A DNA stretch of 64,000 bases from Pelobates cultripes. Lineage: Eukaryota; Chordata; Amphibia; Anura; Pelobatidae. The translations under genes and the position numbers were made by a program. Below, in pieces: positions 1-10,341 of this stretch; within the stretch, counting starts at the first letter, position 1, and each line of letters begins with the position of its first letter. The notes under the pieces are model-generated. The model did not search any database. It was not told the origin of the DNA and was given only the letters and a program-made list of their open reading frames with translations. Location of the stretch: positions 130,952,167 through 131,016,166 of the forward strand of contig OW240920.1 in assembly GCA_933207985.1 (NCBI GenBank), given 5' to 3'.

Positions 1-200
1 AACACACTGCATTATATACACACACTATGCAAACACACTGCATTATATACACACACTGCATTATATACATAGTGTGTTTGTGTAGTGTATGTGTATATAA
101 TGGAGTGTGTGTTTGTATAGTGTGTGTATATAATGCAGTGTGTTTGTGCAGTGTGCATTATATACACACACACACACTATACAAACACACTGCATTATAT
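1..200. repeat. Compound TATA/CA microsatellite
   Basis: Alternating runs of CACA, TGTG and the word GCATTATATACACAC occur in both orientations, so the tract can pair with itself. A related tract lies just beyond the right ends of both Penelope-like elements (4320-4420 and 15386-15485). The short open frames here are by-products of low complexity. Confidence 0.85.
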
Positions 201-1253
201 AAAAAGATATGGAAGGGCTGCGCCAAATAAGGGTAGATAGTCCAGTAAAGTATTGCTAGGGTGCCAATAGATGGTCTAGGATACTTGATAGAGTTCCTCT
301 GTGGATGTGTCTGGTGTAGACCGTTCCGTATATGTAAATACAAGAGAGGTAGAGGCGACTAATGGTATAGTATGAAAGTTCAGGGTGTGATAGGTAACAA
401 AAAGTAAAGAACTCACATTCAGGAGAGCTATGGCCAGCTCTGGTGTGGATTGCGTACAGCGGTATAATCCCCGCTTATGGGATATGTAGGGAGGGGTCTC
501 CGTCAACACCGTCTGGTAGTCCAGAGCTCGAAAAAGAAAGACAGAAAGCAACAATAGTGCTCTCAATTTTGATGTGGTTCAATGTGCAGATAAGAAGAGG
601 TAAAAAACTCACATTTGAGGGAGCTATTTCCAGCTCTGGTGTGGATAGCGTACAGCGGTATAATCCCCGCTTATAGGATATGTAGCGGCGATACGTCTGT
701 CAGCACCGTCTGGTGTTCCAAGGCTCCAATATAGAAGAATAAAAAGCAGCAATAGTGCTCTCAATTGTGATAAGTTAAGAGAGTAGTAGAGAAAATAAAA
801 TAATACTCACAAAGATAGAGCAGAGGTACTGCTCTATGGATAGGCGCCGGTGGTATGATCCCCACCTAGGATTTCTTGGAGTACTGGAACTTTAAAATTG
901 CCAATGGAAGTAAAAGTAACCAGGAAAGGTTAAAATGCCAGGAATAGGTAAAAACAAAAGTTGTTTAAAGAGCATAAAGAGTGCAATAAAAAGAGGATTG
1001 GTACAATAAAGTAGCCAAAAAACTTTTATTGATCTAAAATACACAGTAAAATACAGAATTAATAACCATAAGCGTGTTTCACCATAAGTGGCTTCTTCAG
1101 AATGGGATAAAAGTAGTAACCTGGCAGGGGTTGTTTAAATAGGGCTATGTTAATTTGAAAATTGCGCCAAAAGTGTAATTGGCCAATCAGAGACAATTTT
1201 TAAAATCACTTTTCAAAATTAGGATTCAAGAGTATGGGAGTGATGTTATAAAA
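201..1253 (-). repeat. Left inverted arm of PLE copy 1
   Basis: This is the reverse complement of roughly 3180-4225, with scattered mismatches. It is longer on its inner side than the arm of copy 2: it runs through the ribozyme-like motif and stops within the next 150 bases. Its outer end is clipped by about 100 bp relative to 9475-9575 and abuts the microsatellite. The different inner break shows the two left arms formed by separate events or were later rearranged. Confidence 0.8.
1061..1110 (-). ncRNA. Degenerate hammerhead-like motif in PLE arm
   Basis: On the minus strand this matches the motif at 3321-3368, with CTGAAGA, a short hairpin and GAAA. The following palindrome ACGCGT is altered to ACACGC, so the stem III element is lost. 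It is probably inactive. Confidence 0.35.
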
Positions 1254-2194
1254 GTATGAACTATGCACGTTCAGCCAATGCCCACTGGGTTTACCGGACT
1301 GTCCAGCATGTTGTTGGTCATCCAGGCGGCAGCTCTCTCGCTTGGTAAGGGGTTGCCCAGCCTAGGGCGGCATGGGGGGAGGCTTGGAGGTGACCACATT
1401 GGTTTCGGTATGTTGCTTAGGACTGGTCGTGGTGCTTTGGGACTTGGTGTTTTACGGCAGCGGGCAGGACGTCTGTCCGCATCTCGGTGTCTCAGCCGGT
1501 AGCGTTGTTTCCGCAGCTCGCGTCGCCTCCGTGTGAGTGGAGTAGTGCGGGATGTTTGTCTGCTTGTAGGCAGCGTCTCAGGCCTCTCCATGGTGCATGC
1601 TTGGTCTCCCTTGTCATGCGCCTGTGTGGCTTTCACTTGCCTTGCCCTGTCGAGCAGCATGGCCCAAAAGTTGTCAAATATGGCTCCCAGAGTGTTTGTT
1701 GCTGTGGCTTTAGGGCTTACGGAATCAGGCTGCAGCAGTGTCCAGCCTCGTGTTGCAGAGCTTGGTGCCTCCGCTATCTTGGATATCTCTGGCGCCATGT
1801 GGCTTGGGAGTTCTGCAGGGTTCACAGGAGCGTCTGCGCTTAAGGCAGCCTAGGTACTCGAGGACTGGGATGACCCCCACCGGTCCACAGGGAGGGGGGG
1901 AGGGGGGGAGGGAAGTGGTTTGAGAGTGCCCCTTTGTCAGCCAGAGAACCGAGAGAGCAGCCGTCTCTTCCCGGCTCCCACCTGCACAGGCCACCGGTCT
2001 CGATTTGGTCTGTCTCGCACCGGAGTCCCAAGTGACGGGTATCCCCGGGTGCAGTGCAGTCTCCTTGTCCCGAATATTGTGTTCAGCAGTCGGTGCGCTC
2101 GGGTGGTCGGGTGATAAACCCAGAATCTTAGCTTCAGACTCGGGAGCCCTCACAATGTACGTCTGGTCCGCTTAGTAGTCAGGCTCCGCCCCCC
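1254..2194 (-). other. GC-rich insert, possible 5' end of an L1/Tx1-like LINE
   Basis: This segment is clearly richer in G+C than the AT-rich PLE on either side. Read on the minus strand it begins at 2194 with GGGGGGCGGAGCC, resembling the GGGGG(A/C)GGAGCC start of many L1-type LINE 5' UTRs. A minus frame of 184 codons (1825-1271), rich in Pro, Arg and Thr, could be the start of an ORF1. I do not recognise the protein. It replaces the reverse transcriptase region of the PLE. The class assignment is inference and could be wrong. Confidence 0.3.
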
Positions 2195-2726
2195 CTTCAA
2201 ATCCATTTTAACCACCAATTTTACAAAAGAAACCAAACCTACTTTTAATTCCTTTATGCCCAATGCCAGTGGCTTTTATAAATGTAAAAGATGCATTGTA
2301 GGCAAAAACACAGACCCCTTCGTCCCTTCCAAAACCACCAGTTTTAAATCTAATATCACCAACAAAACCTATAAAATTAAAGATTTTATCAGTTGCGATA
2401 CCAAAAATGTCATCTACTTGTTGGAGTGCCCTTGTGATCTCCAGTATGTAGGGATGACCACAAGAAGTCTTAAAGTGAGACTGAGTGAACATTGTAGAAA
2501 TATCAAAAAAGGCTACCTGAATCACTCAGTCTCCAAACACTTTTGTACACATAACAACGACATAAGACACCTTAAATGCATCGGCATAAAAAAATGTATA
2601 ATACCATGGAGAGGTGGTAACATTAAGAACATATTAGGTAAAGCTGAGATGGAATGGGTTTTAAATCTCAAAACTCTTACCCCATCTGGTTTAAATGTTG
2701 ATTTTGACCTGTTTAATTTTATTTAA
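2195..2726 (+). pseudogene. PLE endonuclease fragment (GIY-YIG type), copy 1
   Basis: An open frame of 156 codons from the ATG at 2256 encodes the end of a Penelope-like protein. It has a Cys cluster then NVIYLLECPC, the GIY-equivalent, and QYVGMT, the YIG-equivalent, followed by the RSLKVRLSEH helix. Compared with copy 2 it has two damaging changes: the third Cys of CKRCIVC is Gly, and CPCG is CPCD. The upstream ORF is missing, so this is a truncated relic. It ends with the same FNFI-stop as copy 2. Confidence 0.8.
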
Positions 2727-3179
2727 ATTCCTATATACAACCCTTATCTACATGCTTTTATTCTTTATGTCTGGACCTAACCAACCCTCATAATAATAAT
2801 AATCTTTTAAGTTTTATTTTTTCATCTATGCCTTTCCATTTATGTATCTTGTATTCTGTGTAATCTTTAATTTTATCTATTATTTTCATTTAACATCTGT
2901 ATTATTACTCTGGGGTATAATATAACCCCTATTTAAATCATTATGTTTGGAATTATATTACCCCCTTTTCATGCATACTCCATTTACATATATCTCTGTA
3001 TCTCTGTACCTTTAAACCATCTATTTTTTTTTTGGTTCTTTTAATGAACTTTAATCAAACCCTTTTTTTTTTAACTTTAATCAAACAACTTTTTTTTTTT
3101 TTCCTCCCTTTCTTTCTCTTTAAAAACAACTTTCTCACTCTAGTTTTCACATTTAAATAATTTAAATGGACTCATCACC

Positions 3180-4317
3180 TTTATAACATCACTCCCATAC
3201 TCTTGAATCCTAATTTTGAAAAGTGATTTTAAAAATTGTCTCTAATTGGCCAATTACACTTTTGGTGCAATTTTCAAATTAACATAGCCCTATTTAAACA
3301 ACCCCTGCCAGGTTACTACTTTTATCCCATTCTGAAGAAGCCACTTATGGTGAAACGCGTTTATGGTTATTAATTCTGTATTTTACTGTGTATTTTAGAT
3401 CAATAAAGTTTTTTGGCTACTTTATTGTACCAATCCTCTTTTTATTGCACTCTTTATGCACTTTAAACTATTTTTTTACCTATTCCTGGCATTTTAACCT
3501 TTCCTGGTTACTTTTACTTCCATTGGCAATTTTAAAGTTCCAGTACTCCAAGAAATCCTAGGTGGGGATCATACCACCGGCACCTATCCATAGAGCAGTA
3601 CCTCTGCTCTATCTTTGTGAGTATTATTTTATTTTCTCTACTACTCTCTTAACCTATCACAATTGAGAGCACTATTGCTGCTTTTATTCTTCTATATTGG
3701 AGCCTTGGATCACCAGACGGTGCTGACGGACGTATCGCCGCTACATATCCTATAAGCGGGGATTATACCGCTGTACGCTATCCACACCAGAGCTGGCCAT
3801 AGCTCCCTCAAATGTGAGTTTTTTACCTCTTCTTATCTGCACATTGAACTACATCAAAATTGAGAGCACTATTGTTGCTTTCTGTCTTTCTTTTTCGAGC
3901 TCTGGACTACCAGACGGTGCTGACGGAGACCCCTCCCTACATATCCCATAAGCGGGGATTATACCGCTGTACGCAATCCACACCAGAGCTGGCCATAGCT
4001 CTCCTGAATGTGAGTTCTTTACTTTTTGTTACCTATCACACCCTGAACTTTCATACTATACCTTTAGTCGCCTCTACCTCTCTTGTATTTACATATACGG
4101 AACGGTCTACACCAGACACATCCACAGAGGAACTCTATCAAGTATCCTAGACCATCTATTGGCACCCTAGCAATACTTTACTGGACTATCTACCCTTATT
4201 TGGCGCAGCCCTTCCATATCTTTTTGTATCTATCCACCGAAGGACCCGAGGGGTTTTCCTTCATTTGGGTTGCTGCCTACCTTGACTAATTTTGTGATTA
4301 CTAGCGCTGAATTCTTT
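3180..4317 (+). repeat. Right (3') arm of PLE copy 1
   Basis: This is the 3' arm of the element, carrying the ribozyme-like motif at 3321-3368 and then about 2.5 degenerate tandem units of about 197 bp (3640-4065). Each unit holds GAGAGCACTATTG, CCAGACGGTGCTGACGGA and CCACACCAGAGCTGGCCATAG. Its outer end reads GAATTCTTTTTGTGTTTA, identical to the end of copy 2. It is the reverse complement of 201-1253. Confidence 0.85.
3321..3368 (+). ncRNA. Hammerhead-ribozyme-like motif, PLE 3' arm
   Basis: The elements occur in order: CCCATT, the core CTGAAGA (fits CUGANGA), a short hairpin GCCA-CTTA-TGGT, the core GAAA, the palindrome ACGCGT serving as stem III, then TTATGG. The outer strands CCAT and ATGG can pair as stem I, leaving one U-U mismatch next to the core. 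There is one extra A before stem II. Type I hammerheads are known in Penelope-like elements, often with tiny stem III. Catalysis is not shown, and the extra A and mismatch may prevent it. Confidence 0.5.
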
Positions 4318-4420
4318 TTGTGTTTACACTGCATTATATACACACACTATACAAACACACTGCATTATATACACAGTGTGTTTGTGTAGTGTATGTGTAT
4401 ATAATGGTGTGTGTGTGTGA

Positions 4421-4856
4421 GGGGGCATTTTTTATTAAATTATTATTTTTTTATATTTTTTATTTTTGTTGCCCCCTCCTCTCCCTGCTTGTTACCTGGC
4501 CAGGGAAGAAGGATATAGCATTCCCTGGTGGTCCAGTGGCATTGTTTGAACTGTGGGGAGCGGGCAGCAAGCACTTACTCACCTCCCAGCAGTTCCTCCA
4601 GCTCCCCAGTGTAAGTCTCGCGGCCAGCGTGCCGCGCGGGTCTCGCGAGAGTTACACTGGGGAGCTGGAGGAGCTGCTGGGAGGTGAGTAAGCGCTTGCT
4701 GCCGCCCCCCCCAGGACCGCCGGGTTTGTAATGAGCGGTCCTAGGAGGTATTATCGGCAAGATCGGTAACTGAATTGGCCGATACCCATATTGCCAAAAA
4801 TACCGAATATCGGCCGATTATATCAGTAAAACCGATAATCGGTTGATCCCTAGTCA
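4421..4856. mobile_element. Foldback DNA-transposon-like element
   Basis: A near-perfect palindrome at 4566-4700 has arms of about 49 bp with two mismatches and a GC-rich centre of CTCGCG/CGCGAG words. To its right comes a tract of CCGATA/TATCGG words ending in GTTGATCCCTAG. In reverse this reads CTAGGGATCAACCGATT, resembling the tip of hAT-type MITEs. Each palindrome arm carries AGGTGAGTAAG, a good splice-donor consensus. There is no coding content. The duplicate is at 15487-15922. Confidence 0.55.
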
Positions 4857-6223
4857 TCAACCTTGCCCTTGATACATCATTAGATTCAAAAGAGGGGAGG
4901 AAAAAAATAAAATAAGGATGAGGTAGGTATCAGATGCCCATGAAAGCTCAAAGGAATGGAGACAGAATTTGGAGTCGATAGAAGGAACAAAGTGAATAGA
5001 TAGAACGTGTAGTAAGTGAACAACAACTAGGAGACTCACTGAAATCAATATGCAGAGCGTGCGAGCCTGCCAAGCCGTCTGGTCAGAGATGAAATCTGGC
5101 ACGGAGAGCCACAGTACAGACAGCAAAAGGATACCTGAGAAGGGTTAGAAGTCAATATTCATTAAGATTGAAATACGTATACTTAATTGTTTTAGAATGG
5201 TTTGACTTCTTACCTGCTTTCTGCTGAGTGCCCCTCTCTTGCTACGAGCTTCTGTTACCTCTCCTGAGCTACGCCCTGCCATGTATGGGTAGCTCATTGA
5301 TTGAGAATGTCTGGCTTGGCTTAGGTAAAGTGCTGCAAGCTCCAGAAGAGATAGCGAGATGCACCCAGCATGCCGCAAGTAAAAATTCAAAACGCTCTAA
5401 AAGCGGTTTAACTACTTACATTGTGGGGTTAGGATCAGTGCACTCCTGAAACCATAACCACTACTGTGCTCTGTAGTAGTTATGGTGCTTAGAGTGTTCC
5501 TTAAAACAGAGGTGGATAGAAGACATGTGTAGCACATCTGTATTGCTGTCAAAGTATGGTATTCCAAAATACCTAACATGCAGGTGTAAACTCTGCTCCG
5601 CGTAGGAGCACAGAGTGTCAGCTGATATGCTCAGTCAATCATGGCCAAAAACCACACTAGCGATAAGGAGAGTGAAGGCCAAGACACGGGAGCCTGGGGG
5701 AACTCAAGTTGTGTCAGTTCACTCAAATACTGTTTGACCCCATAAACATTGCAATGGGCTGCAGTGGTTACGCTGCTTAGAATCCCCTTTTAAGTCATGG
5801 AATCCTATTCAGCAACAATCTCTCAATAAAATGAATATGTAAATGAGGACAAAATATCACATCATTTCACCATATAATTTACATCCAAGAAACACAGCTT
5901 TATATATACATATATCCCAAATACACTGACCTGCTGGCATTAAGTTTTTCATACTGTGGGTCACAACCCCACCTAGTGGCCTATACTGTTATTACAACTC
6001 AAACTCCAGACAACTTTCTAAAGCACTGAATACATTTTAAATGTTAAAAATTTAAAAGGGGCACGGTTTGTTTGTAAACTTTGCTTAAGTGGAAATTTAA
6101 AGGGAATCTCCAAGCACCATGACCACTTTACTGATTTGAAGTGGTCTTTGTACATGGAGTCTGTATGATGAGCGCTTTGCTATGTAGCACTGCACATACT
6201 GAGTTTAAACCATTTAGAAACAT
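4857..6223. other. Non-coding DNA shared with 15923-17275
   Basis: No gene was recognised. The tract is nearly identical to 15923-17275, apart from a 12-bp insertion at about 5766 (GTGGTTACGCTG-like) and scattered substitutions. A palindrome at 5449-5490 (ACCATAACCACTAC ... GTAGTAGTTATGGT) belongs to a dispersed family also seen at 16505-16550 and 23044-23083. Confidence 0.7.
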
Positions 6224-6555
6224 AGAATGTGACGGCAGAGAAGAACCATTCGGTCCATCTAGTCTGCCCAATTTTCTAAATACTTTCATTAGTCCCTGGC
6301 CTTATCTCATAGCTAGGATAGCCTTATGCCTATCCCACGCATGCTTAAACTCTCTCACTGTGTTAACCTCTACCACTTCAGATGGAAGGCTATTCCATGC
6401 ATCCACTACCCTCTCCATAAAATTGTACTTCCTTATATTAATTTTTAAACCTTTACCCCTCTAATTTAAGACTGTTTTCTTGTTCTGGTCGTTTTCCTTC
6501 TTTTAAATAGAGTCTCCTAATTTACTGTGTTGATTCCCTTTATGGAAGCGAATTA
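6224..6555 (-). mobile_element. CR1-like LINE 3' fragment
   Basis: On the minus strand this reads as the C-terminal end of a CR1-like reverse transcriptase ORF and 3' end, terminating in the TTCTATGTTTCTA tip. The same fragment occurs at 17276-17596, 55745-56030 and (inverted) 57030-57326. It is interrupted at 6556 by a plus-strand LINE. Confidence 0.7.
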
Positions 6556-6745
6556 GGGATAACAACACACGAAAAGGACTTGGGAATTGTTATAGACAAC
6601 AAACTATGCAACAATGTGCAATGTCAATCAGCAGTGGCCAAGCCCAGTAAGGTATTGTCATGCATGAAAAAGGGCATTCATTCTCAGGACAAGAATATCA
6701 TTTTGCCTCTTTATAAATCACTGGTAAGACCCCATATTGAATATG
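6556..6745 (+). mobile_element. Plus-strand CR1-like LINE fragment cut by gap
   Basis: The ORF from 6580 encodes GIVIDNKL ... LPLYKSLVRPHIEY, the conserved thumb-region block of CR1/L2-like reverse transcriptases. It matches 17608-17796 and ends in the middle of the motif because the N gap begins at 6746. Confidence 0.75.
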
Positions 6746-6845
6746 NNNNNNNNNNNNNNNNNNNNNNNNNNNNNNNNNNNNNNNNNNNNNNNNNNNNNNN
6801 NNNNNNNNNNNNNNNNNNNNNNNNNNNNNNNNNNNNNNNNNNNNN
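6746..6845. other. Assembly gap of exactly 100 N
   Basis: One hundred undetermined bases, the conventional size for a gap of unknown length. Sequence on the right does not continue the LINE seen on the left, although the duplicate copy continues it at 17797. Confidence 1.
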
Positions 6846-7019
6846 GATCGTAAATTGTAACTTATAAAAGACTGCTTTTTTATATCGTCAAAAGCCTGTG
6901 AACAGATACATAGGAATATAAACTCCCAGACATACAATTTGTAGCGGATGGCCCTGTGCTGTCCTGAACAATTCATGTATTTCTATGCATTTGTGTGAAA
7001 ATGGCAAAGTCTATGTATT

Positions 7020-7556
7020 TGATGTATTGGATTCGTCTGAATGTTAGGTAGTTTCATTCCCTTAGTTTATTCGAATGAAACTACCGAACAGTCAGACCTC
7101 CCATGTGTGAAGTGTGTTCTCAATTATCCGTTGCAACATTGTTGCGAACGGGTAATTGGCAAGTGAAGTAGCCGTCCTTTGTTCTCGGGGGTGGCCGCCA
7201 TTCGAAAAACGAACACGTGGCGGCGGCCATTTTAAAACTCCCGAACAGCGGTGTTTTGCCGTCGAGTGTCTGGAACTCAAATCGGACACTCGACTAGGCG
7301 AACACCGCTGAAACCTCCACAAGCCCGGTCCGTTCGGTTCCTAACTACCGAACGGCCCCTCGTTCGGTAGATAGAAAGAACCGAACGAGGGGATTCAGGC
7401 GAACCCTCCCTAGCCTCTATAGCTAGAGGCTTTCGTGCAGTTTGTTCCCTTACTCCAGGACCGACCGCAGGGCCCATTCGCATGGAACCGCATTCAGCTG
7501 TCTCAGTCAGTGCGGTCGGTCATTTTATTCCCTCCATAGATTTCCCGAACCCTGGT
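7020..7556. repeat. CCGAAC/GTTCGG-rich dispersed repeat, copy A
   Basis: Many CCGAAC and GTTCGG words occur, with a conserved stretch GTGGCCGCCATTCG followed by CGAACACGTG at about 7188-7218. The same stretch recurs in MED12 intron 1 at about 31883-31910, so this is a dispersed element. It is GC-rich and CpG-rich relative to neighbours. No coding potential was recognised. Confidence 0.5.
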
Positions 7557-7598
7557 CTGATCTGGGTGATTTTTGGATATGTTGTTCACCCAGATCAG
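7557..7598. repeat. 13-bp stem hairpin
   Basis: CTGATCTGGGTGA (7557-7569) and its exact reverse complement (7586-7598) are separated by 16 bases. It may be an internal part of a neighbouring mobile element. Confidence 0.7.
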
Positions 7599-8005
7599 GG
7601 CTATCAGGGGGTGTAGGATTTAAAGGGGTACCCCTACGTTTAGGGGTACATCCAGAAACGGGGGGAATTACTGTACTGGAGAAGGGGATTATGATGCTGG
7701 CTGAGGGGAGGAGATGTGTGGGAGGTTACCAGGACAGGATTGGCTACTATACTAATGATTGTAAATCCCTCCCTTGCATGGGAGCATGCTTTAAAAGGAC
7801 AGTGTGGATTAAAGCTTTCAGTTCTGCTCCTGAAACTGTGTGTCGTCCAGTTATTGGGATTGCTGTTGGGATATTGCTATTTATTTTACCTGCTGGAAAC
7901 CTTGCCTGTGGATTTACTATTTACTTGTTCCTGAGCTTCACTTGGATTATAAGCGGAGATAACCTGGGGAGTATTGCATCTGCGCTACACAATTATTACA
8001 AATAA
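7599..8005 (+). other. Unassigned segment, possible LTR fragment
   Basis: An open frame (7442-8005, 187 codons) passes through but has no recognisable domain and a composition typical of chance. The segment resembles U3/R-type DNA with T-rich stretches and ends near AATAAATG, a possible poly(A) signal. The LTR idea is weak inference. Confidence 0.2.
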
Positions 8006-8148
8006 ATGTATTCATTGCTAATAAATAACTTTAAACAATTTGTAAAGACGAGTAGATATAAAAAGATAAATTTGAATTCTATTGTATTATAGTAGACAAA
8101 AAAAGGAAAATATTGTTCAGTATTAATCAATAAAAAAAATAAAAATAA

Positions 8149-8187
<39 letters not shown>

Positions 8188-8912
8188 TATCAACACATTA
8201 GATAACACAGTAAAAAAGGAAATGGAAACATGGTTCTCATAATCCCAGTTGCTAAAATTCATGCATCATGTTGTTTATAAAATGGGCTGAAAAAGAGACA
8301 CGTAGAAAAAAATATTCCAAGTTAACATAGGAAATCTTTGGTAATTCCCAACAGTTCCATACCGGAACCAAATGAAGGAACATATACATTTTTAGGGAAA
8401 TATAATAAACTAAGCTGTCTTAGTTTAAACAAAGTAAAAGAAAAAAAAAATAGAAAAACTAACAGGATTATTTAATATGCTGCGTACTGGGAAAAATGAT
8501 TACAGAGTTGAAAAGTTAGTGAGAAATAGTTAATATTAGGTAAACTCTTCTGAATAAAGCAAACCAATGCATGCCTTTGCCACTGTCTTGTGAAGTCACA
8601 ATATAATAATAATATATATAAAAGAGACCTGATTATTTCCGTATTTACAGTTAGAATTTTGATTATCGTATTACATATGTTATGGTATTGTATCAGTTTG
8701 CCAGTTCAATTTACCCCACAAATTCATATCAATTATGAAAGAACAGAGTGTGAGGTATGTCATTTTTTTTTTTTGTATTATTCAAATGTCATTGTTTCAA
8801 TAGATTAAGTGGGGGTACAAAAAGCAAAAAGGGTCAGAGATTAAAGCAAAATACAATGGTACAAAGTTTGCAATCATACAATAGTCTTGTTCAATAGACA
8901 TTTAACCCCTTA
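8006..8912. other. AT-rich intergenic DNA with (TA)n tract
   Basis: No gene was seen. A (TA)n microsatellite lies at about 8152-8182, and a poly-T run at 8764-8774. Confidence 0.7.
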
Positions 8913-9160
8913 GTGACCACGGACATATCAGGTACGTCCGACAAAAAAAAAAAAAATGATGTTGAGGCATCCTCCGATACCTCCCCTGACTGCCGAGCCA
9001 CTTCCAGGTTGCTCAACGTGGCGCCCGGCAGTGAAGAAGAGCATCGGAAACCATCATGCAGGCTTCCAATGCTCTGCCTGTGTGCTGAGTGCCTGTGTGC
9101 AGAGACCCCACACTACCTCGGATGTACTTAGTACATCCGAGGTATTCCTAATTACTTGCC
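8913..9160. mobile_element. MITE-like element with perfect palindrome
   Basis: It begins with CCCCTTAGTGACCACGGACA, resembling the tip of the CCTTAAGGACC MITEs (compare 32668-32747). It contains a perfect 13-bp inverted repeat, ACCTCGGATGTAC (9115-9127) and GTACATCCGAGGT (9131-9143), around TTA. There is no convincing ORF. The outer boundaries are uncertain. Confidence 0.45.
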
Positions 9161-9320
9161 CGATATATATACACAAAAAACAAATACAATTTGTATCTTT
9201 TAATACGTTTATTGGACTAACAGAATTTTTTAATGACAAGCTTTCGGGAGAACCTGCCTTTCTCAAGTCTAAAGCATTCCTGAGCAAGACGACACATAGA
9301 ATTCAAAGTTGAGTTGTGAG
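9161..9320 (-). repeat. Possible retroelement tail relic
   Basis: On the minus strand it reads CTTGAGAAAGGCAGG ... CCGAAAGCTTG ... TTAGTCCAATAA, a layout I associate with tails of Penelope-like or related vertebrate retroelements. The family call is weak. Confidence 0.25.
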
Positions 9321-9474
9321 TTAAAGCGACATGAGTGCAGATAAGACACAGGTTTGTTAGAAAATAGACACAAAAGAAAACAAAAACAAGCAGACAGTGC
9401 AGAAGATGGAACACTTTATACATACACACACACACACACAAATATGTATATGCAAACGTATAAACACATGTAGA

Positions 9475-10341
9475 TAAACACAAAAAGAATTCAGTGCTAG
9501 TAATCACAAAATTAGTCAAGGTAGGCAGCAACCCAAATGAAGGAAAACCCCTCGGGTCCTTCAGTGGATAGATACAAAAAGATATGGAAGGGCTGCGCCA
9601 AATAAGGGTAGATAGTCCAGTAAAGTATTGCTAGGGTGCCAATAGATGGTCTAGGATACTTGATAGAGTTCCTCTGTGGATGCGTCTGGTGTAGACCGTT
9701 CCGTATATGTAAATACAAGAGAGGTAGAGGCGACTAATGGTATAGTATGAAAGTTCAGGGTGTGATAGGTAACAAAAAGTAAAGAACTCACATTCAGGAG
9801 AGCTATGGCCAGCTCTGGTGTGGATTGCGTACAGCGGTATAATCCCCGCTTATGGGATATGTAGGGAGGGGTCTCCGTCAACACCGTCTGGTAGTCCAGA
9901 GCTCGAAAAAGAAAGACAGAAAGCAACAATAGTGCTCTCAATTTTGATGTGGTTCAATGTGCAGATAAGAAGAGGTAAAAAACTCACATTTGAGGGAGCT
10001 ATGGCCAGCTCTGGTGTGGATAGCGTACAGCGGTATAATCCCCGCTTATAGGATATGTAGCGGCGATACGTCCGTCAGCACCGTCTGGTGATCCAAGGCT
10101 CCAATATAGAAGAATAAAAAGCAGCAATAGTGCTCTCAATTGTGATAGGTTAAGAGAGTAGTAGAGAAAATAAAATAATACTCACAAAGATAGAGCAGAG
10201 GTACTGCTCTATGGATAGGCGCCGGTGGTATGATCCCCACCTAGGATTTCTTGGAGTACTGGAACTTTAAAATTGCCAATGGAAGTAAAAGTAACCAGGA
10301 AAGGTTAAAATGCCAGGGATAGGTAAAAACAAAAGTTGTTT
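9475..10341 (-). repeat. Left inverted arm of PLE copy 2
   Basis: This is the reverse complement of 14524-15391, about 867 bp and nearly identical. It carries the ~197-bp tandem units (9780-10200) but breaks off before the ribozyme-like motif. The break lies at AAAGTTGTTTA, directly before the coding region. Confidence 0.9.

Larger units (their letters stand above)
201..4317 (+). mobile_element. Rearranged Penelope-like element, copy 1
   Basis: The order is an inverted copy of the element's 3' end (201-1253), a GC-rich foreign segment (1254-2194), the C-terminal endonuclease end of the element's ORF (2195-2726), an AT-rich 3' UTR, and a forward 3' arm (3180-4317). Reverse transcriptase is absent. 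The forward part from 2195 is about 99 percent identical by eye to 13255-15384. It cannot be autonomous. The inverted arm at the 5' side is a form known for Penelope-like elements, whose copies often carry partial inverted pieces. Confidence 0.75.

Noticed and set aside
276..566. 96-codon ORF repeated four times in PLE arms
   Set aside because: It recurs only because the arm recurs. It crosses the tandem units with no protein features, although its persistence could be tested by codon statistics.
7442..8005. 187-codon plus-strand ORF
   Set aside because: No recognisable domain. It overlaps a repeat-like region and hairpin, and its composition looks random.
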